Below are positions 23,273-32,219 of a DNA stretch of 64,000 nucleotides, in pieces (the stretch's first letter is position 1; every line of letters begins with the position of its first letter). The stretch covers positions 62,001 to 126,000 of the forward strand of contig NZ_JAALJI010000010.1 of the NCBI RefSeq assembly GCF_011064595.1, read 5' to 3'. Under the pieces are notes generated by a model. That model had not been told where the DNA came from. It saw nothing but the letters and a program-made list of their open reading frames with translations, and ran no database searches. The translations under genes and the position numbers were made by a program. Source of the stretch: Paludisphaera soli (GTDB lineage Bacteria; Planctomycetota; Planctomycetia; Isosphaerales; Isosphaeraceae).

Positions 23273-24994
23273 TCATTCGGGACGGGAGGGGGTGGTCCAG
23301 GCGACGGGGCGGGGCCGCGCGGTCGCCCCGGCGGCGGGGGTGGCGTCCGTGACGGCCGTCGCGTCGAGCGTCGTCGCGGTGAGCATCGGCCGCGCGATCG
23401 CCCGCATGAGGTCCATGAGCGGGCTTGGGACGATCCCGCAAGCGGTGACGACGACGGTCGCGACCACGATTGGGACCGCGATCGCCGACTTCGCCCGCTG
23501 CAGCCCCCCCACCGACGGAGCCTCGCGGAGATACATGGCCTTCAGCACCCGGACGTAATAGAAGGCCGAGACCACCGAATTGAACAGCCCGAGGGCGACC
23601 AGCCAGGCCAGCACGATCCGCGTCCCCGAGGGGCCCTGCCGGAGCGCCTCCATGAAGATGGCGAGCTTGCCGAAGAACCCCGCGAACGGCGGCACCCCGA
23701 TCAGCGAGAGCATGAGGACGACGATGCACACCGCCAGCGCGGGCGAGGTGCGGGCCAGGCCGTCGAGGTCGGCGATCGCATCGCCGTCCCGGTCGCGGGC
23801 CAGCCAGGCGGCGACCGCGAAGGCACCTACGTTGGCGAACGCGTAGACCACCAGGTAATAGAGTACGGCCCCGGCCGCCTCGGGCCCGGCCGTCGACACG
23901 CTCGCCGCGGCGACGCCCACCAGGATGTAGCCGGCGTGCGCGATCGAGGAATACGCCAGCATCCGCTTGTAGTTCCGCTGCGCGAGCGCGGCGAGGTTGC
24001 CGTACGTCATGGTCGCCGCCGCGAGGACGACGACCACGCCCAGCCAGCCCGGGCCCATCAGCTCGTTCGACGGGTTGGACCAGGGGCCGAGCGCGTGCAG
24101 GAAGACCTTGAGCATGACCACGAAGCTGGCGACCTTCGAGCCGGTGGCGATCCAGGCCGACACCGGCGCGGGCGCGCCTTCATACACGTCGGGCGCCCAC
24201 ATGTGGAACGGGACCGCCGCGACCTTGAAGCCGAATCCGACGAGCATCAGCAGCAGCGCCGCGCCGCCGACGAGGTTCCCCGCCAGTCCCTCGTGCCCGC
24301 CCCGGCCGAGCACCCGGCCGATCGCGTCGAAGTAGGTCGTGCCGGTCAGGCCGTAGACGAAGCTCAGGCCGTAGAGGAAGAGCGCCGAGGAGACCGAGCC
24401 GTAGATGAAGTACTTGAGCCCCGCCTCTGCCGACCGCGGTTTCGACTTCTCGAAGGCCGAGGCCAGGTACAGGCAGATGGTCATCGTCTCCAGAGCGATG
24501 AAGAGGGTCGCCAGCTCCTCCGAGGCCGCCAGCAGCATCATGCCGACCGTCGCCCAGAGCAGCAGCGCGAAGTACTCGCCCAGGTCGTCGGTGAACGCAT
24601 AGGCGGTCGACGTCCAGACCACCAGGCCGAGCAGCGTCAGGAACAGGACGTTCAGCACGTCCGTCGGCAGCCCGCTCGCCAGCGTCCCGAAGAAGATCAG
24701 GCCGTCGGGCCGCGAGAAGTACGACGCGAACGACTCGCCGAGGAGCCGATCGAGCCGGGGGGCGTCCGACTGGGCCAGGGAGTCGATCCCGAAGAGCGCC
24801 ACGGCCGAGGCCAGCGCGAGGCCCACGCCGATCAGCGTCAGCCGACCGACCGCCAGCCGCCGCGACTCGGCGTCGCGACGTCGATAGCGGGCGAGGTCGG
24901 CGGCGACGACGACCAGCCCCCAGGCCGAGAGCAGCACGGCCGGGGCGACGCGGAGGAAATCTCGCAAATCCATCGGTAGGGCGTTCACGGGCAT
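23273..24994 (-). CDS. nuoN: NADH-quinone oxidoreductase subunit N
   Basis: This antiporter-like subunit of the complex I membrane arm takes part in proton translocation. The 573-residue protein is longer than the usual ~480-490 because of an extended segment near residues 55-105. Recognisable family segments are LYLASAFEKSK, GLKYFIYGSVSSALFLYGLSF, a conserved lysine in the QRNYKRMLAYSSIAHAGYI stretch, and GVPPFAGFFGKL. About fourteen transmembrane helices are expected. It follows nuoK by 39 nt. An in-frame ATG at 24973 (MDLRDF) is a possible alternative start. nuoL and nuoM, normally beside nuoN, are missing. Confidence 0.95.
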   Translation of the reverse strand: MPVNALPMDLRDFLRVAPAVLLSAWGLVVVAADLARYRRRDAESRRLAVGRLTLIGVGLALASAVALFGIDSLAQSDAPRLDRLLGESFASYFSRPDGLIFFGTLASGLPTDVLNVLFLTLLGLVVWTSTAYAFTDDLGEYFALLLWATVGMMLLAASEELATLFIALETMTICLYLASAFEKSKPRSAEAGLKYFIYGSVSSALFLYGLSFVYGLTGTTYFDAIGRVLGRGGHEGLAGNLVGGAALLLMLVGFGFKVAAVPFHMWAPDVYEGAPAPVSAWIATGSKVASFVVMLKVFLHALGPWSNPSNELMGPGWLGVVVVLAAATMTYGNLAALAQRNYKRMLAYSSIAHAGYILVGVAAASVSTAGPEAAGAVLYYLVVYAFANVGAFAVAAWLARDRDGDAIADLDGLARTSPALAVCIVVLMLSLIGVPPFAGFFGKLAIFMEALRQGPSGTRIVLAWLVALGLFNSVVSAFYYVRVLKAMYLREAPSVGGLQRAKSAIAVPIVVATVVVTACGIVPSPLMDLMRAIARPMLTATTLDATAVTDATPAAGATARPRPVAWTTPSRPE

Positions 24995-25033
24995 CGGTCG
25001 ATGGTCCAGGGGGGCGCGTCGATCCGGTCGGCT

Positions 25034-25363
25034 TCAGCCCGACATCGTCTCGTAGCGGTCGACGTCCACGGCGCGCCAGCGTCGGTAGCAGAGCAGGATC
25101 AGGCCGATCCCGACGGCCACCTCGGCCGCCGCGACCGTGATTACCAGGAGGGCCAGGATCACGCCCGGCAGCGGCCCGGCCCCGGGAGCCGGCGTCCCGT
25201 ACCGCCAGAAGGCGACGAGGTTGACGTTCGCCGCGTTCAGCATGATCTCGATCGCCATCAGCACGGCGATCGCGTTGCGACGCAGCAGCACGCCGACCAG
25301 GCCGGTCGCGAAGGCCGCCGCCGCGAAGTAGAGGAACCAGCTCAGGGGGATGTCGTTCGCCAT
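25034..25363 (-). CDS. nuoK: NADH-quinone oxidoreductase subunit K
   Basis: The 109-residue membrane subunit has three predicted helices. It carries the two membrane glutamates typical of NuoK: one in VLMAIEIMLNAANVN and one in TVAAAEVAVGIGL. Length and motifs match the family (about 100 residues). The start at 25363 (MANDIPLSW) is preferred because homology begins there and a GAGAAAG purine run lies upstream; an ATG at 25384 would add seven basic residues. It follows nuoJ by 25 nt. Confidence 0.94.
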   Translation of the reverse strand: MANDIPLSWFLYFAAAAFATGLVGVLLRRNAIAVLMAIEIMLNAANVNLVAFWRYGTPAPGAGPLPGVILALLVITVAAAEVAVGIGLILLCYRRWRAVDVDRYETMSG

Positions 25364-25388
25364 GTTCTTTCTCGGGCGTGCCACGCGT

Positions 25389-26048
25389 TCAGGATGCGGC
25401 CGTGCCGACCGGCTCCGCGGAATCGGCGGGGAGCGCCTCGACCGTCGGGGGAAGCTCCGCCGCGCCGACCTCGTCCCGGTGGGCCAGGGCGACCGCCCCG
25501 ACGAGCGCGGCGGTGAGCAGCAGGCCGGCGAGTTCGAAGGCCATCGCGTACCGCGTCAGGAACTCCTCGCCGACGACCCGGCCCATGTCCTCCACCGCCC
25601 GCCGACGCTCGGCGGCCCACGCCGGCTCCCCCTCGCGCTCGACCAGCGACGGCCGCGCAGCCTCGCCCGCCCAGGGGCTCGCGCCCGAAGGCGACACGGC
25701 GTTGTTGATCCCGAAGACCAGGGCGCCGAAGAGGCAGAGCCCGGCGACCAGGCCGGGCAGCCGCCAGGGGCCCGACAGGCTCGTCGCGTCGTCCCCGCGC
25801 GTGTTCCGCGTCAGCATGATCCCGAACATCAAGAGGATGGCCACGGCCCCGATGTAGATCAAGACCTGCACCGCGGCCAGGAACTCCGCCTCCAGCATCA
25901 CGAACAGGCAGGCGACGCAGAAGAAGAAGCCCACCAGATGGAGCGCGGCGTGGACCAGGTTGCGGGACAGCACGGTCCCCAGCGCGGCCAGCAGGCCGAG
26001 CGCGGCGATCGCCAGAAAGAGGATCCGGGCCACGACGACTTCTCCCAT
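25389..26048 (-). CDS. nuoJ: NADH-quinone oxidoreductase subunit J
   Basis: The 219-residue membrane-arm subunit has the NuoJ N-terminus (LSRNLVHAALHLVGFFFCVACLFVML) and the FLAAVQVLIYIGAVAILLMFG helix containing the conserved tyrosine region. It is longer than the usual ~170-200 because of a hydrophilic insert near residues 115-165 (the stretch with GEPAWAAERRRAVEDMGRVV). This insert lies between helices and may be lineage-specific. It follows nuoH by 32 nt in the same direction. Confidence 0.93.
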   Translation of the reverse strand: MGEVVVARILFLAIAALGLLAALGTVLSRNLVHAALHLVGFFFCVACLFVMLEAEFLAAVQVLIYIGAVAILLMFGIMLTRNTRGDDATSLSGPWRLPGLVAGLCLFGALVFGINNAVSPSGASPWAGEAARPSLVEREGEPAWAAERRRAVEDMGRVVGEEFLTRYAMAFELAGLLLTAALVGAVALAHRDEVGAAELPPTVEALPADSAEPVGTAAS

Positions 26049-26080
26049 GCGGCGAGCCCGCCGCGACGCTCACTTCCGAT

Positions 26081-27358
26081 TCAGCGCGAAGCCTCGGCGA
26101 TCGTCCCGACGGTCGGCCAGTCGGCGTCGACCGCCCTCGCGGCGGCGAGCTTCCGGTTCGCCCGGAAGACGAGTTGGACGCCCAGCACGACCGGCAAGCC
26201 GGCGGCGATCATCCCCCACGCCCAGTTCCTGGCGGTCAGGGCCCCGGGACGGACGACGACCTCGTACCAGATGGCCGCGAACACGATGTTCAGGATGCAG
26301 AGCGGGACGAGGTACTTCCACGCGAAGTTCATCAGCCGGTCGATCCGCATCCGGGGCAGGGTCGCGCGGACCCAGAACATCGCAAACACGAACAGCAACA
26401 CCTTGAGCGAGAACACCGCCAGCAGGATCCCGTCCACGAGCAGGTACGAGCCGACCGAGCCGTCCAGCAGGTTGACCGGGAACGCCGAGAACGGCAAGGG
26501 GGTCCCGCCCCCCAGGAAGAGGACCGTCGCCACGCAGCTCACCGAGAAGACGCCCAGGTACTCGGCCAGGAAGAACAGCCCGAACCTCATCCCGGAATAC
26601 TCGGTGTGGTAGCCGGCGACGATCTCGGACTCGGCCTCGGGCAGGTCGAACGGCGTGCGGTTGACCTCGGCCACGCTGGCGATCAGGAACGTGAGGAACG
26701 CCAGGAACCCCGGCGGGTTGAGGGCGTTCCAGCCGTAGGCGACCTGATGGTCGAAGATCGAGACCAGGCTCAGGCTCCCGGCCCAGAGGACCACGGGGAT
26801 CGTCGAGAGCACCTGCGGGATCTCGTACGAGACGAGCTGCGCCACCGCCCGCATCGCCCCCAGCAGCGAATACTTGTTGTGGCTGGACCAGCCGGCCAGG
26901 AAGATCCCCAGCGGGCTGATGCTGGAGACGGCGATCAGGTAGACCAGGCCCGACGGCGGGTCGATGGGGACCAGCCCCACGGCGAACGGGACCACCGCCA
27001 GCGTCAGGAACGCCGAGACCAGCACCAGCACCGGTGCGAGCAGGTGGACGACCTGGTCGGCCGATCGCGGGACGATGTTCTCCTTCACCAGGAGCTTGAG
27101 CCCGTCGGCGACCGACTGCAGCAGTCCGAACGGCCCGACCCGGTTGGGCCCGATCCGGTCCTGGAACCGCGCGGCGACCTTGCGTTCGAGCCACACCATG
27201 TAGGCGACGATGCCGGGGAAGAGGCCCGCGAAGCCGACGATCAGCCAGAGGCCCCAGATCACGCAGGTGCTGACCGTCAGGTCGACCCGATGCGATTGTG
27301 CGAACAGAGGCGTCCCGTACAAGGCCGACCCGACGTCCACCGTCCCCCCTCTCCCCAC
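26081..27358 (-). CDS. nuoH: NADH-quinone oxidoreductase subunit H
   Basis: This subunit of the membrane arm helps form the quinone-binding site at the junction with the BCD/I part. The 425-residue protein shows the family motifs WLERKVAARFQDRIGPNRVGPFGLLQSVADGLKLL, in which E-R and R-I-G-P-N-R are diagnostic, and RTPFDLPEAESEIVAGYHTEYSG. Both are conserved. The start is GTG at 27358 with GAGG six bases upstream. It follows nuoA by 30 nt. Confidence 0.95.
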   Translation of the reverse strand: MGRGGTVDVGSALYGTPLFAQSHRVDLTVSTCVIWGLWLIVGFAGLFPGIVAYMVWLERKVAARFQDRIGPNRVGPFGLLQSVADGLKLLVKENIVPRSADQVVHLLAPVLVLVSAFLTLAVVPFAVGLVPIDPPSGLVYLIAVSSISPLGIFLAGWSSHNKYSLLGAMRAVAQLVSYEIPQVLSTIPVVLWAGSLSLVSIFDHQVAYGWNALNPPGFLAFLTFLIASVAEVNRTPFDLPEAESEIVAGYHTEYSGMRFGLFFLAEYLGVFSVSCVATVLFLGGGTPLPFSAFPVNLLDGSVGSYLLVDGILLAVFSLKVLLFVFAMFWVRATLPRMRIDRLMNFAWKYLVPLCILNIVFAAIWYEVVVRPGALTARNWAWGMIAAGLPVVLGVQLVFRANRKLAAARAVDADWPTVGTIAEASR

Positions 27359-27388
27359 CGTCGTCCTCGACGGCGAACCGGGCCGGGC

Positions 27389-27748
27389 TCAGACCCAGCG
27401 CAAGACGCCCTTCGCCCACGCATATGCCAGGCCCGCCGACAGGAGGGCCAGGAACACCACCATCTCCACCAGGGCGAACGTCCCGAGGCCGCCGTAGGCG
27501 ACCGCCCAGGGGTAGAGGAACACCGTCTCCACATCGAAGACGACGAACATGATGGCGTAGATATAATACTGGATCCGGAAGCGGACCCAGGTCTCGCCGT
27601 GCGTCTTCACGCCGCATTCGTAGGTGTCGCCCTTCGCCAGCGACCGCTTGCGCGGCGCGATGAGGGCGACGAGCGCCAGCGGCGCCAGGGCGAAGCCGAT
27701 CGCCGTCAGCAGCAGGAGCCCGACGAAGACGTAGTTGTAGGCGACCAT
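27389..27748 (-). CDS. nuoA: NADH-quinone oxidoreductase subunit A
   Basis: The 119-residue membrane-arm subunit has three predicted helices. It carries the diagnostic YECG motif (about residues 43-46) and the FRIQYYIYAIMFVVFDVETVF stretch with acidic residues in helix 2. Normally nuoA opens the operon; here it follows an 89-residue unknown gene (31 nt gap) and lies downstream of nuoBCD and nuoI, so the order is rearranged. Confidence 0.95.
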   Translation of the reverse strand: MVAYNYVFVGLLLLTAIGFALAPLALVALIAPRKRSLAKGDTYECGVKTHGETWVRFRIQYYIYAIMFVVFDVETVFLYPWAVAYGGLGTFALVEMVVFLALLSAGLAYAWAKGVLRWV

Positions 27749-27779
27749 GCTCGGCCCGACCTTTCGCCCGACCGGCCGC

Positions 27780-28049
27780 TCAGACGGCGGCCGGGGCCAG
27801 GACCTCGACCTCGGTGTTCTCGTCGAGCGCGACCTCGGTGATCTGGCCGTCGACGCAGCGGATCCGCAGGGTGGCCTGGCGGCAGGCCGACGCCTTGCCC
27901 CCCATCTCGATCCCGCCGACGGGACGCTGGCCCTCGCGTTCCACGACCCCCTCGAACATCGTCTTCCAGCGGCGGTGGCCGACGCGGACGAACTGGACCA
28001 CGCGGACCCTGGCGCCCGGGACGTACTTGGGAGTGCGAATGGGAATCAT
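27780..28049 (-). CDS. Uncharacterised 89-residue protein inside the complex I locus
   Basis: I do not recognise this protein. It is small, basic and probably beta-rich: YVPGARVRVVQFVRVGHRRWKT, then a strand-turn FEGVVEREGQRP, then TLRIRCVDGQITEVALDENTEVEVL. The spacing of strands suggests an SH3/KOW-like barrel, an inference from pattern only. A basic patch in the first half could bind nucleic acid or a protein surface. It is the first gene of the second nuo block and precedes nuoA by 31 nt in the same direction. The start at 28049 is chosen because sequence upstream loses protein-like character; no clear ribosome-binding site was seen. Confidence 0.65.
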   Translation of the reverse strand: MIPIRTPKYVPGARVRVVQFVRVGHRRWKTMFEGVVEREGQRPVGGIEMGGKASACRQATLRIRCVDGQITEVALDENTEVEVLAPAAV

Positions 28050-28390
28050 GATCGGGAGGTCGCTTGCGAAGGATGCGGCGCGCCGCGGAGCGGGAGGGCG
28101 CGCGGGCGGGTGATGCGGCCGGCCCCCGCGATGCCGGCCGGACGGCCCGGGGGTCGGCCCCCGTGGCCTGATCTTAAGGCAGGACGCCCCGACGGGCAAG
28201 CCCCTGCCCCGCCGGGCGGGCACCGCTCGCGGCCGACGGGAAACGCCGGCGACCTCTCTTCCCATCTTCCCGATTCCGCGATTCGCGATCGTGGACCATG
28301 GTCATCGTGGGGGATGCTGCGCGTCTCGTCGACCTCACCCCGGCGATCCGGCCTCGCCTTCCCCAGATGACCTGACGCCTCCAAGACGGC

Positions 28391-28925
28391 ACACGAACCC
28401 AGATGCGCGCCGAACGAAGCCAATTCACCACGCAATCCTAAATCACTGAATCCAGATGCTTTACATCAGAACCACAGCCCCAAATCCGCGCGCAAACAAA
28501 CCCAACCGAAGCCAACATCGGAGGCTCCTCGTGGAACGCCGCCGGCCCAGAATCATCGAAGGGCTGCCCCCGGGTGCCACGGGTTCTCCGAACCCGTGGA
28601 TCTGCGTCGGCTCGCTCCCCTGCCATTGCTGGAATCCCCGGCCGGTCCACGGGTTCGGAGAACCCGTGGCACCCAAAAGAGACACATCGCGCGTTGGTGC
28701 GGTCTCATGTGGACCCGCCGTCTCTGGGGTGCAGAGGGCCGGGCGGGGCAGTCACCGTCGATGTCGAAGCACGAAGCCCGGAGGGGGCTGCGGCGACCCT
28801 TCGAATCACGTCGAACGAAGCCAATCTTCTTTGGCGACACAAACACCGATCAAGATTGCCTTTGCGACTCGAAATCGCCTCCAGATGCACACGCGAGCGA
28901 ACCCAATCGAAGCCGATCCCGGAGC
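28391..28925. repeat. Cluster of dispersed CGAACGAAGCC motifs
   Basis: CGAACGAAGCCAAT lies at 28411-28424 and again at 28812-28825. Degenerate copies lie at about 28497-28514 (CAAACCCAACCGAAGCCAAC) and 28895-28920 (GCGAACCCAATCGAAGCCGAT). The same motif occurs upstream of pckA at 728-746 and 818-835. All copies noticed lie outside genes and in the same orientation. Confidence 0.6.
28572..28674. repeat. Perfect 28-bp inverted repeat with hairpin arms
   Basis: Bases 28572-28599 and 28647-28674 are exact reverse complements, separated by 47 bases. Each arm contains its own palindrome (28577-28599 and 28647-28669): CCACGGGTTC pairs with GAACCCGTGG across a three-base loop. The element can therefore fold as two small hairpins or as one long one. 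It lies downstream of nuoI on the transcribed strand and could end or attenuate transcription, or be a REP-like mobile repeat. Confidence 0.8.
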
Positions 28926-28985
28926 ATCCGGCCGCTCGGGTCCGAGGGCCGCATCGCGGTCCGGCGCGTCGCCGGAACGCCGGGT

Positions 28986-29651
28986 TCAGGCCTCGACGCC
29001 CAGGGCCTTCTGGAGCCTTCGATCTTTCTTCTTGGCGACCTTCGCCCGCTCGGCGACCTCCTCGGGGCCGGACCAGGCCTCGGGGTGGGTCTGGGCGTAG
29101 TAGGCGCTGGAGACGAGCAGGTCCTGCAGGCCGAAGACGTGGGTCTGGTGCCGCTCGGAGTTCGCCAGCTCGAAGTTCTGGTCCATCTTGATGGCGTCGA
29201 ACGGGCAGTACTCGGCGCAGAGGCCGCAGTTCATGCAGACGTCCATGTCGATGAAGAAGTCCTCGGGGAGCGGGACCACGGTCCCCTTCGGACTCTTGGC
29301 CTGGACCATCCAGATGCACTGGGGGGGGCAGACCTTCGCGCAGATGTTGCACGAGGTGCAGCGGACGTTGCCGTCCTCGTCGTCGTAGACCAGGACCGGC
29401 AGGACCCGGAACCGTTCGTAGACCGGCAGCCGCTCGTCGGGGTACTCGACGGTGAACAGCCCCTCGGTCGTCGCGTCCTGGACGACGACGCGTTCCTCCC
29501 CCCGCGCCGGCCCTCGGAAGAGGTCGACGAGGAGGCCGCCGCCGCCCCGGCGCCGGAGCGCGAGTCCGTCGCGGAAGTCCCGCGCGAACGTGACCAGGAA
29601 TCGCCTGAGCGTGACCGCGTGGCCGCGGATCACCCCTCGCCCAATCGTCAT
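28986..29651 (-). CDS. nuoI: NADH-quinone oxidoreductase subunit I
   Basis: This peripheral-arm subunit carries two [4Fe-4S] clusters that pass electrons towards NuoB. The 221-residue protein has both ferredoxin motifs, CTSCNICAKVCPP (from about residue 98) and CMNCGLCAEYCPF (from about 139). The N-terminal helix resembles the membrane-associated segment of NuoI. A lysine-rich tail (RAKVAKKKDRRLQKAL) extends the C-terminus. AAGGAAG six bases upstream supports the start. It follows nuoBCD by 12 nt. Confidence 0.95.
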   Translation of the reverse strand: MTIGRGVIRGHAVTLRRFLVTFARDFRDGLALRRRGGGGLLVDLFRGPARGEERVVVQDATTEGLFTVEYPDERLPVYERFRVLPVLVYDDEDGNVRCTSCNICAKVCPPQCIWMVQAKSPKGTVVPLPEDFFIDMDVCMNCGLCAEYCPFDAIKMDQNFELANSERHQTHVFGLQDLLVSSAYYAQTHPEAWSGPEEVAERAKVAKKKDRRLQKALGVEA

Positions 29652-29663
29652 ATCAGCTTCCTT

Positions 29664-32219
29664 TTATCGATCGACCTCGCCCAGCACGATGTCGAGGCTC
29701 CCCAGGATGCCGACGACGTCCGCGATGGTCCGGCCCAGGCACATCCGCTCGAGCGCCGTGAGGTTGATGAAGCTGGGGCTGCGGACGTGGTAGCGGTAGG
29801 CCGCGGCCGAGCCGTCGGCCACGACGTAGAAGCCCAGCTCCCCCTTGGGGTTCTCGACGCGGCCGTAGGCCTCGCCCGCCGGCACCTTGATCTGATAGCT
29901 CTTCTTGCCGGCCAGCACCGGCCCTTCGGGGATCTTGCGGACCGCTTGTTTGAGGATCCGGACGCTCTCGCGCATCTCCAAAATGCGGATGTAGTAGCGG
30001 TCGTACAGGTCGCCCGCGCGGCCGGTCGGGACGGCGAACTCGAAGCGGTCGTAGATCCCGTAGGGGGCCGCCCGGCGGACGTCGTAGGCGACTCCCGAGG
30101 CCCGCAGTACGGGGCCCCCGGTCGAGTAGCCCACCGCGTCCTCGGCCGACAGGACGCCGACCCCCTTGGTGCGGTCCAGGAGGATCTCGTTGCCGGAGAG
30201 GTAGCGGTCCAGCTCGTCGATCTTGCGGTCGAGCCGGTCCTCGACGATCGCCCGGCAGCGGTCGAGCCAGCCGGGCGGGAGGTCGGCCGCGACGCCGCCG
30301 AACCGGAAGTAGTTGCACATCATGCGGCTGCCCGACGCCCACTCGAAGAGGTCCAGGATCAGTTCCCGCTCCTCGATCGCGTAGAGGGCCGGCGTGAAGA
30401 ACGCGCCCAGGTCGTTGAGCAGGAAGCCGACCGACCACATGTGGCTGGCGACCCGCGTCAGCTCGGCCATGATCACGCGGATGTACTCGGCCCGCTCGGG
30501 GGGTTTCGCCTCGTCGCCCATCAGCTGCTCGATCGCCAGGGCGTAGCCGAAGTTGTTCCCCATGCTGGTCAGGTAGTCGAGCCGGTCGGTGAACGGGAAG
30601 TTCATGAGGAACGTGTTGCGCTCGCCGATCTTCTCGTGGTTCCGGTGCATGTAGCCCATGACGGGCTTGAGGCCGACGATCGTCTCGCCGTCGAGCCGGA
30701 CGTTCATCCGGAAGACGCCGTGGGTGCTGGGATGCTGCGGCCCCATGCTGACCTGGAACTGGTCCGACTCCAGCTCCTCGACCTGCACGCCTCCGGGGAG
30801 CGGGGCCTCCCCTTTGGGGTCGTTGGAGCCGGAGAGGCTGGCCCAGTCCTTGAAGCCCTGGGGGATCTTGAGGTTCGTGCCGTGCGGGTTCAGCTCCTCG
30901 GCGCGGACGTGGCGGCCGAACCCCTCGTCCACCCGGCTGGCGAAGACCTTCGTCGGGGCCTCGTAGTACGGCTCCAGGTAGTCCTTGCGGAGCGGGTGGT
31001 AGGCGAAGCCCTCCCACATCAGGATCCGCTTCAGCTCGGGATGCCCGACGAAGCGGACCCCCATCATGTCGTAGACCTCGCGCTCCTGGAGGTCGGCGCC
31101 GCGATAGACGTGGTAGAGCGAGGGGAGTTCCCCCTCCCCTTCGGCCTCGGCGACCCGCACGCGAAGCAGGATGAGCGACCCGGGGCGGCTCGTGCTGTCG
31201 AGGTGGTAGTTCACCTCGATGCAGTCCTGGTAATGGACGCTCTGGAGGCTCGCCAGGTAGTCGTAGCGGATCGGGTTGCGATCGCGGAGGAACCGGGCCG
31301 CGTCGACGAGCTTCTCGGCCGGGATCAGGAGGCCCGCCTGGACGATCGCGGCCGTCCCGGCGCCCAGCTCGGCGTTCAGGCGGTCGGCCAGCTCCGCCAG
31401 GCCGGCGTCGCCGAGCCAGACGGCGCTGGGGCGGGCGACGGCCTGCTTCGGCTTCTTCACGGGCTTGCCGGAGGGGGCTTCGGCCGGCGGGGGGTCGACC
31501 GGGTCGGCCGTCGGGGCGGGGATCAGCCGGGGCTTCTCCAGGCCGGCCTCGCGCTTCTCGATCAGCCCCTGGGCGGTGCGCTCGGCGGCCAGCTCGACGG
31601 TCCGCAGGTCGACGAGGTCGGGGCCGAGGGCCGGGATCGGCACGTCGCGCTCGACGCCGCCGCGATACCAGGGGGCCTGGACGATCGTCTCGCCGTCGAT
31701 CTTGCGCTGGAGGGCGATGAGGCCGTTGAGGAGCGCCTGGGGGGTCGGCGGGCATCCCGGGACGTAGACGTCGACCGGCAGGTGCTTGTCAACGCCCGAG
31801 ACGACGTTGTACCCCTCCTTGAACGGCCCGCCGCCCGACGCGCAGGCGCCCATCGCCATGACGTACTTGGGCTCAGGCATCTGGTCGTAGAGCCGGGCGA
31901 TCAGGGGCATCATCGTCTTGGTGACGGTGCCGGAGACGATCATCAGGTCGGCCTGGCGGGGGGAGCCCCGGAAGACCTCGGCCCCGAACCGGGCGATGTC
32001 GAAGCGGCTCGACGCGGTGCAGATCATCTCGATCGCGCAGCAGGCCAGGCCGAAGCCCAGCGGCCAGAGGCTGGACCGCCGCCCCCAGTTGTAGACCACG
32101 TCGACCATTCCCAGGAGCTTCTCCCAGTTCGTCACGAGGACGTACCGCTCCAGCTCCTTCTGGAGGATGGGGTCGATGGTCGTCGTCCACTCGGGGCGGA
32201 CCGGGGGCTGGTTGGTCAT
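29664..32219 (-). CDS. nuoBCD: Fused NADH-quinone oxidoreductase subunits B, C and D
   Basis: One 851-residue reading frame covers three normally separate subunits. NuoB (about residues 1-240) has the N2 cluster ligands in [16 protein letters not shown] and VPGCPPTP. NuoC (about 275-430) has [22 protein letters not shown]. NuoD (about 465-851) opens with [16 protein letters not shown] and ends DIVLGEVDR. Linkers between modules are rich in P, A and K/E (for example the stretch with [14 protein letters not shown]). No stop or frameshift was seen at either junction. The start at 32219 (MTNQPPV) is taken where NuoB-like sequence begins; the frame stays open upstream. It is the first gene of the complex I locus. 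Confidence 0.93.
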   Translation of the reverse strand: MTNQPPVRPEWTTTIDPILQKELERYVLVTNWEKLLGMVDVVYNWGRRSSLWPLGFGLACCAIEMICTASSRFDIARFGAEVFRGSPRQADLMIVSGTVTKTMMPLIARLYDQMPEPKYVMAMGACASGGGPFKEGYNVVSGVDKHLPVDVYVPGCPPTPQALLNGLIALQRKIDGETIVQAPWYRGGVERDVPIPALGPDLVDLRTVELAAERTAQGLIEKREAGLEKPRLIPAPTADPVDPPPAEAPSGKPVKKPKQAVARPSAVWLGDAGLAELADRLNAELGAGTAAIVQAGLLIPAEKLVDAARFLRDRNPIRYDYLASLQSVHYQDCIEVNYHLDSTSRPGSLILLRVRVAEAEGEGELPSLYHVYRGADLQEREVYDMMGVRFVGHPELKRILMWEGFAYHPLRKDYLEPYYEAPTKVFASRVDEGFGRHVRAEELNPHGTNLKIPQGFKDWASLSGSNDPKGEAPLPGGVQVEELESDQFQVSMGPQHPSTHGVFRMNVRLDGETIVGLKPVMGYMHRNHEKIGERNTFLMNFPFTDRLDYLTSMGNNFGYALAIEQLMGDEAKPPERAEYIRVIMAELTRVASHMWSVGFLLNDLGAFFTPALYAIEERELILDLFEWASGSRMMCNYFRFGGVAADLPPGWLDRCRAIVEDRLDRKIDELDRYLSGNEILLDRTKGVGVLSAEDAVGYSTGGPVLRASGVAYDVRRAAPYGIYDRFEFAVPTGRAGDLYDRYYIRILEMRESVRILKQAVRKIPEGPVLAGKKSYQIKVPAGEAYGRVENPKGELGFYVVADGSAAAYRYHVRSPSFINLTALERMCLGRTIADVVGILGSLDIVLGEVDR

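Larger units (their letters stand above)
28050..28985. other. Repeat-rich gap between nuoI and the 89-residue gene
   Basis: This 936-base gap in an otherwise tightly packed locus holds no supported gene; open frames here are short and atypical. Bases 28380-28520 are noticeably AT-richer than their surroundings and probably include the promoter of the downstream nuo block (minus strand). The remainder contains dispersed CGAACGAAGCC motifs and one large perfect inverted repeat, each listed separately. Confidence 0.6.

Noticed and set aside
28438-28650. 70-codon minus-strand frame in the nuoI gap
   Set aside because: It overlaps the hairpin arms and dispersed repeats and lacks protein-like features or a ribosome-binding site.
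28572-28674. Possible CRISPR repeat pair
   Set aside because: Only two copies occur, in inverted orientation, with no array or cas genes; it is an inverted repeat.
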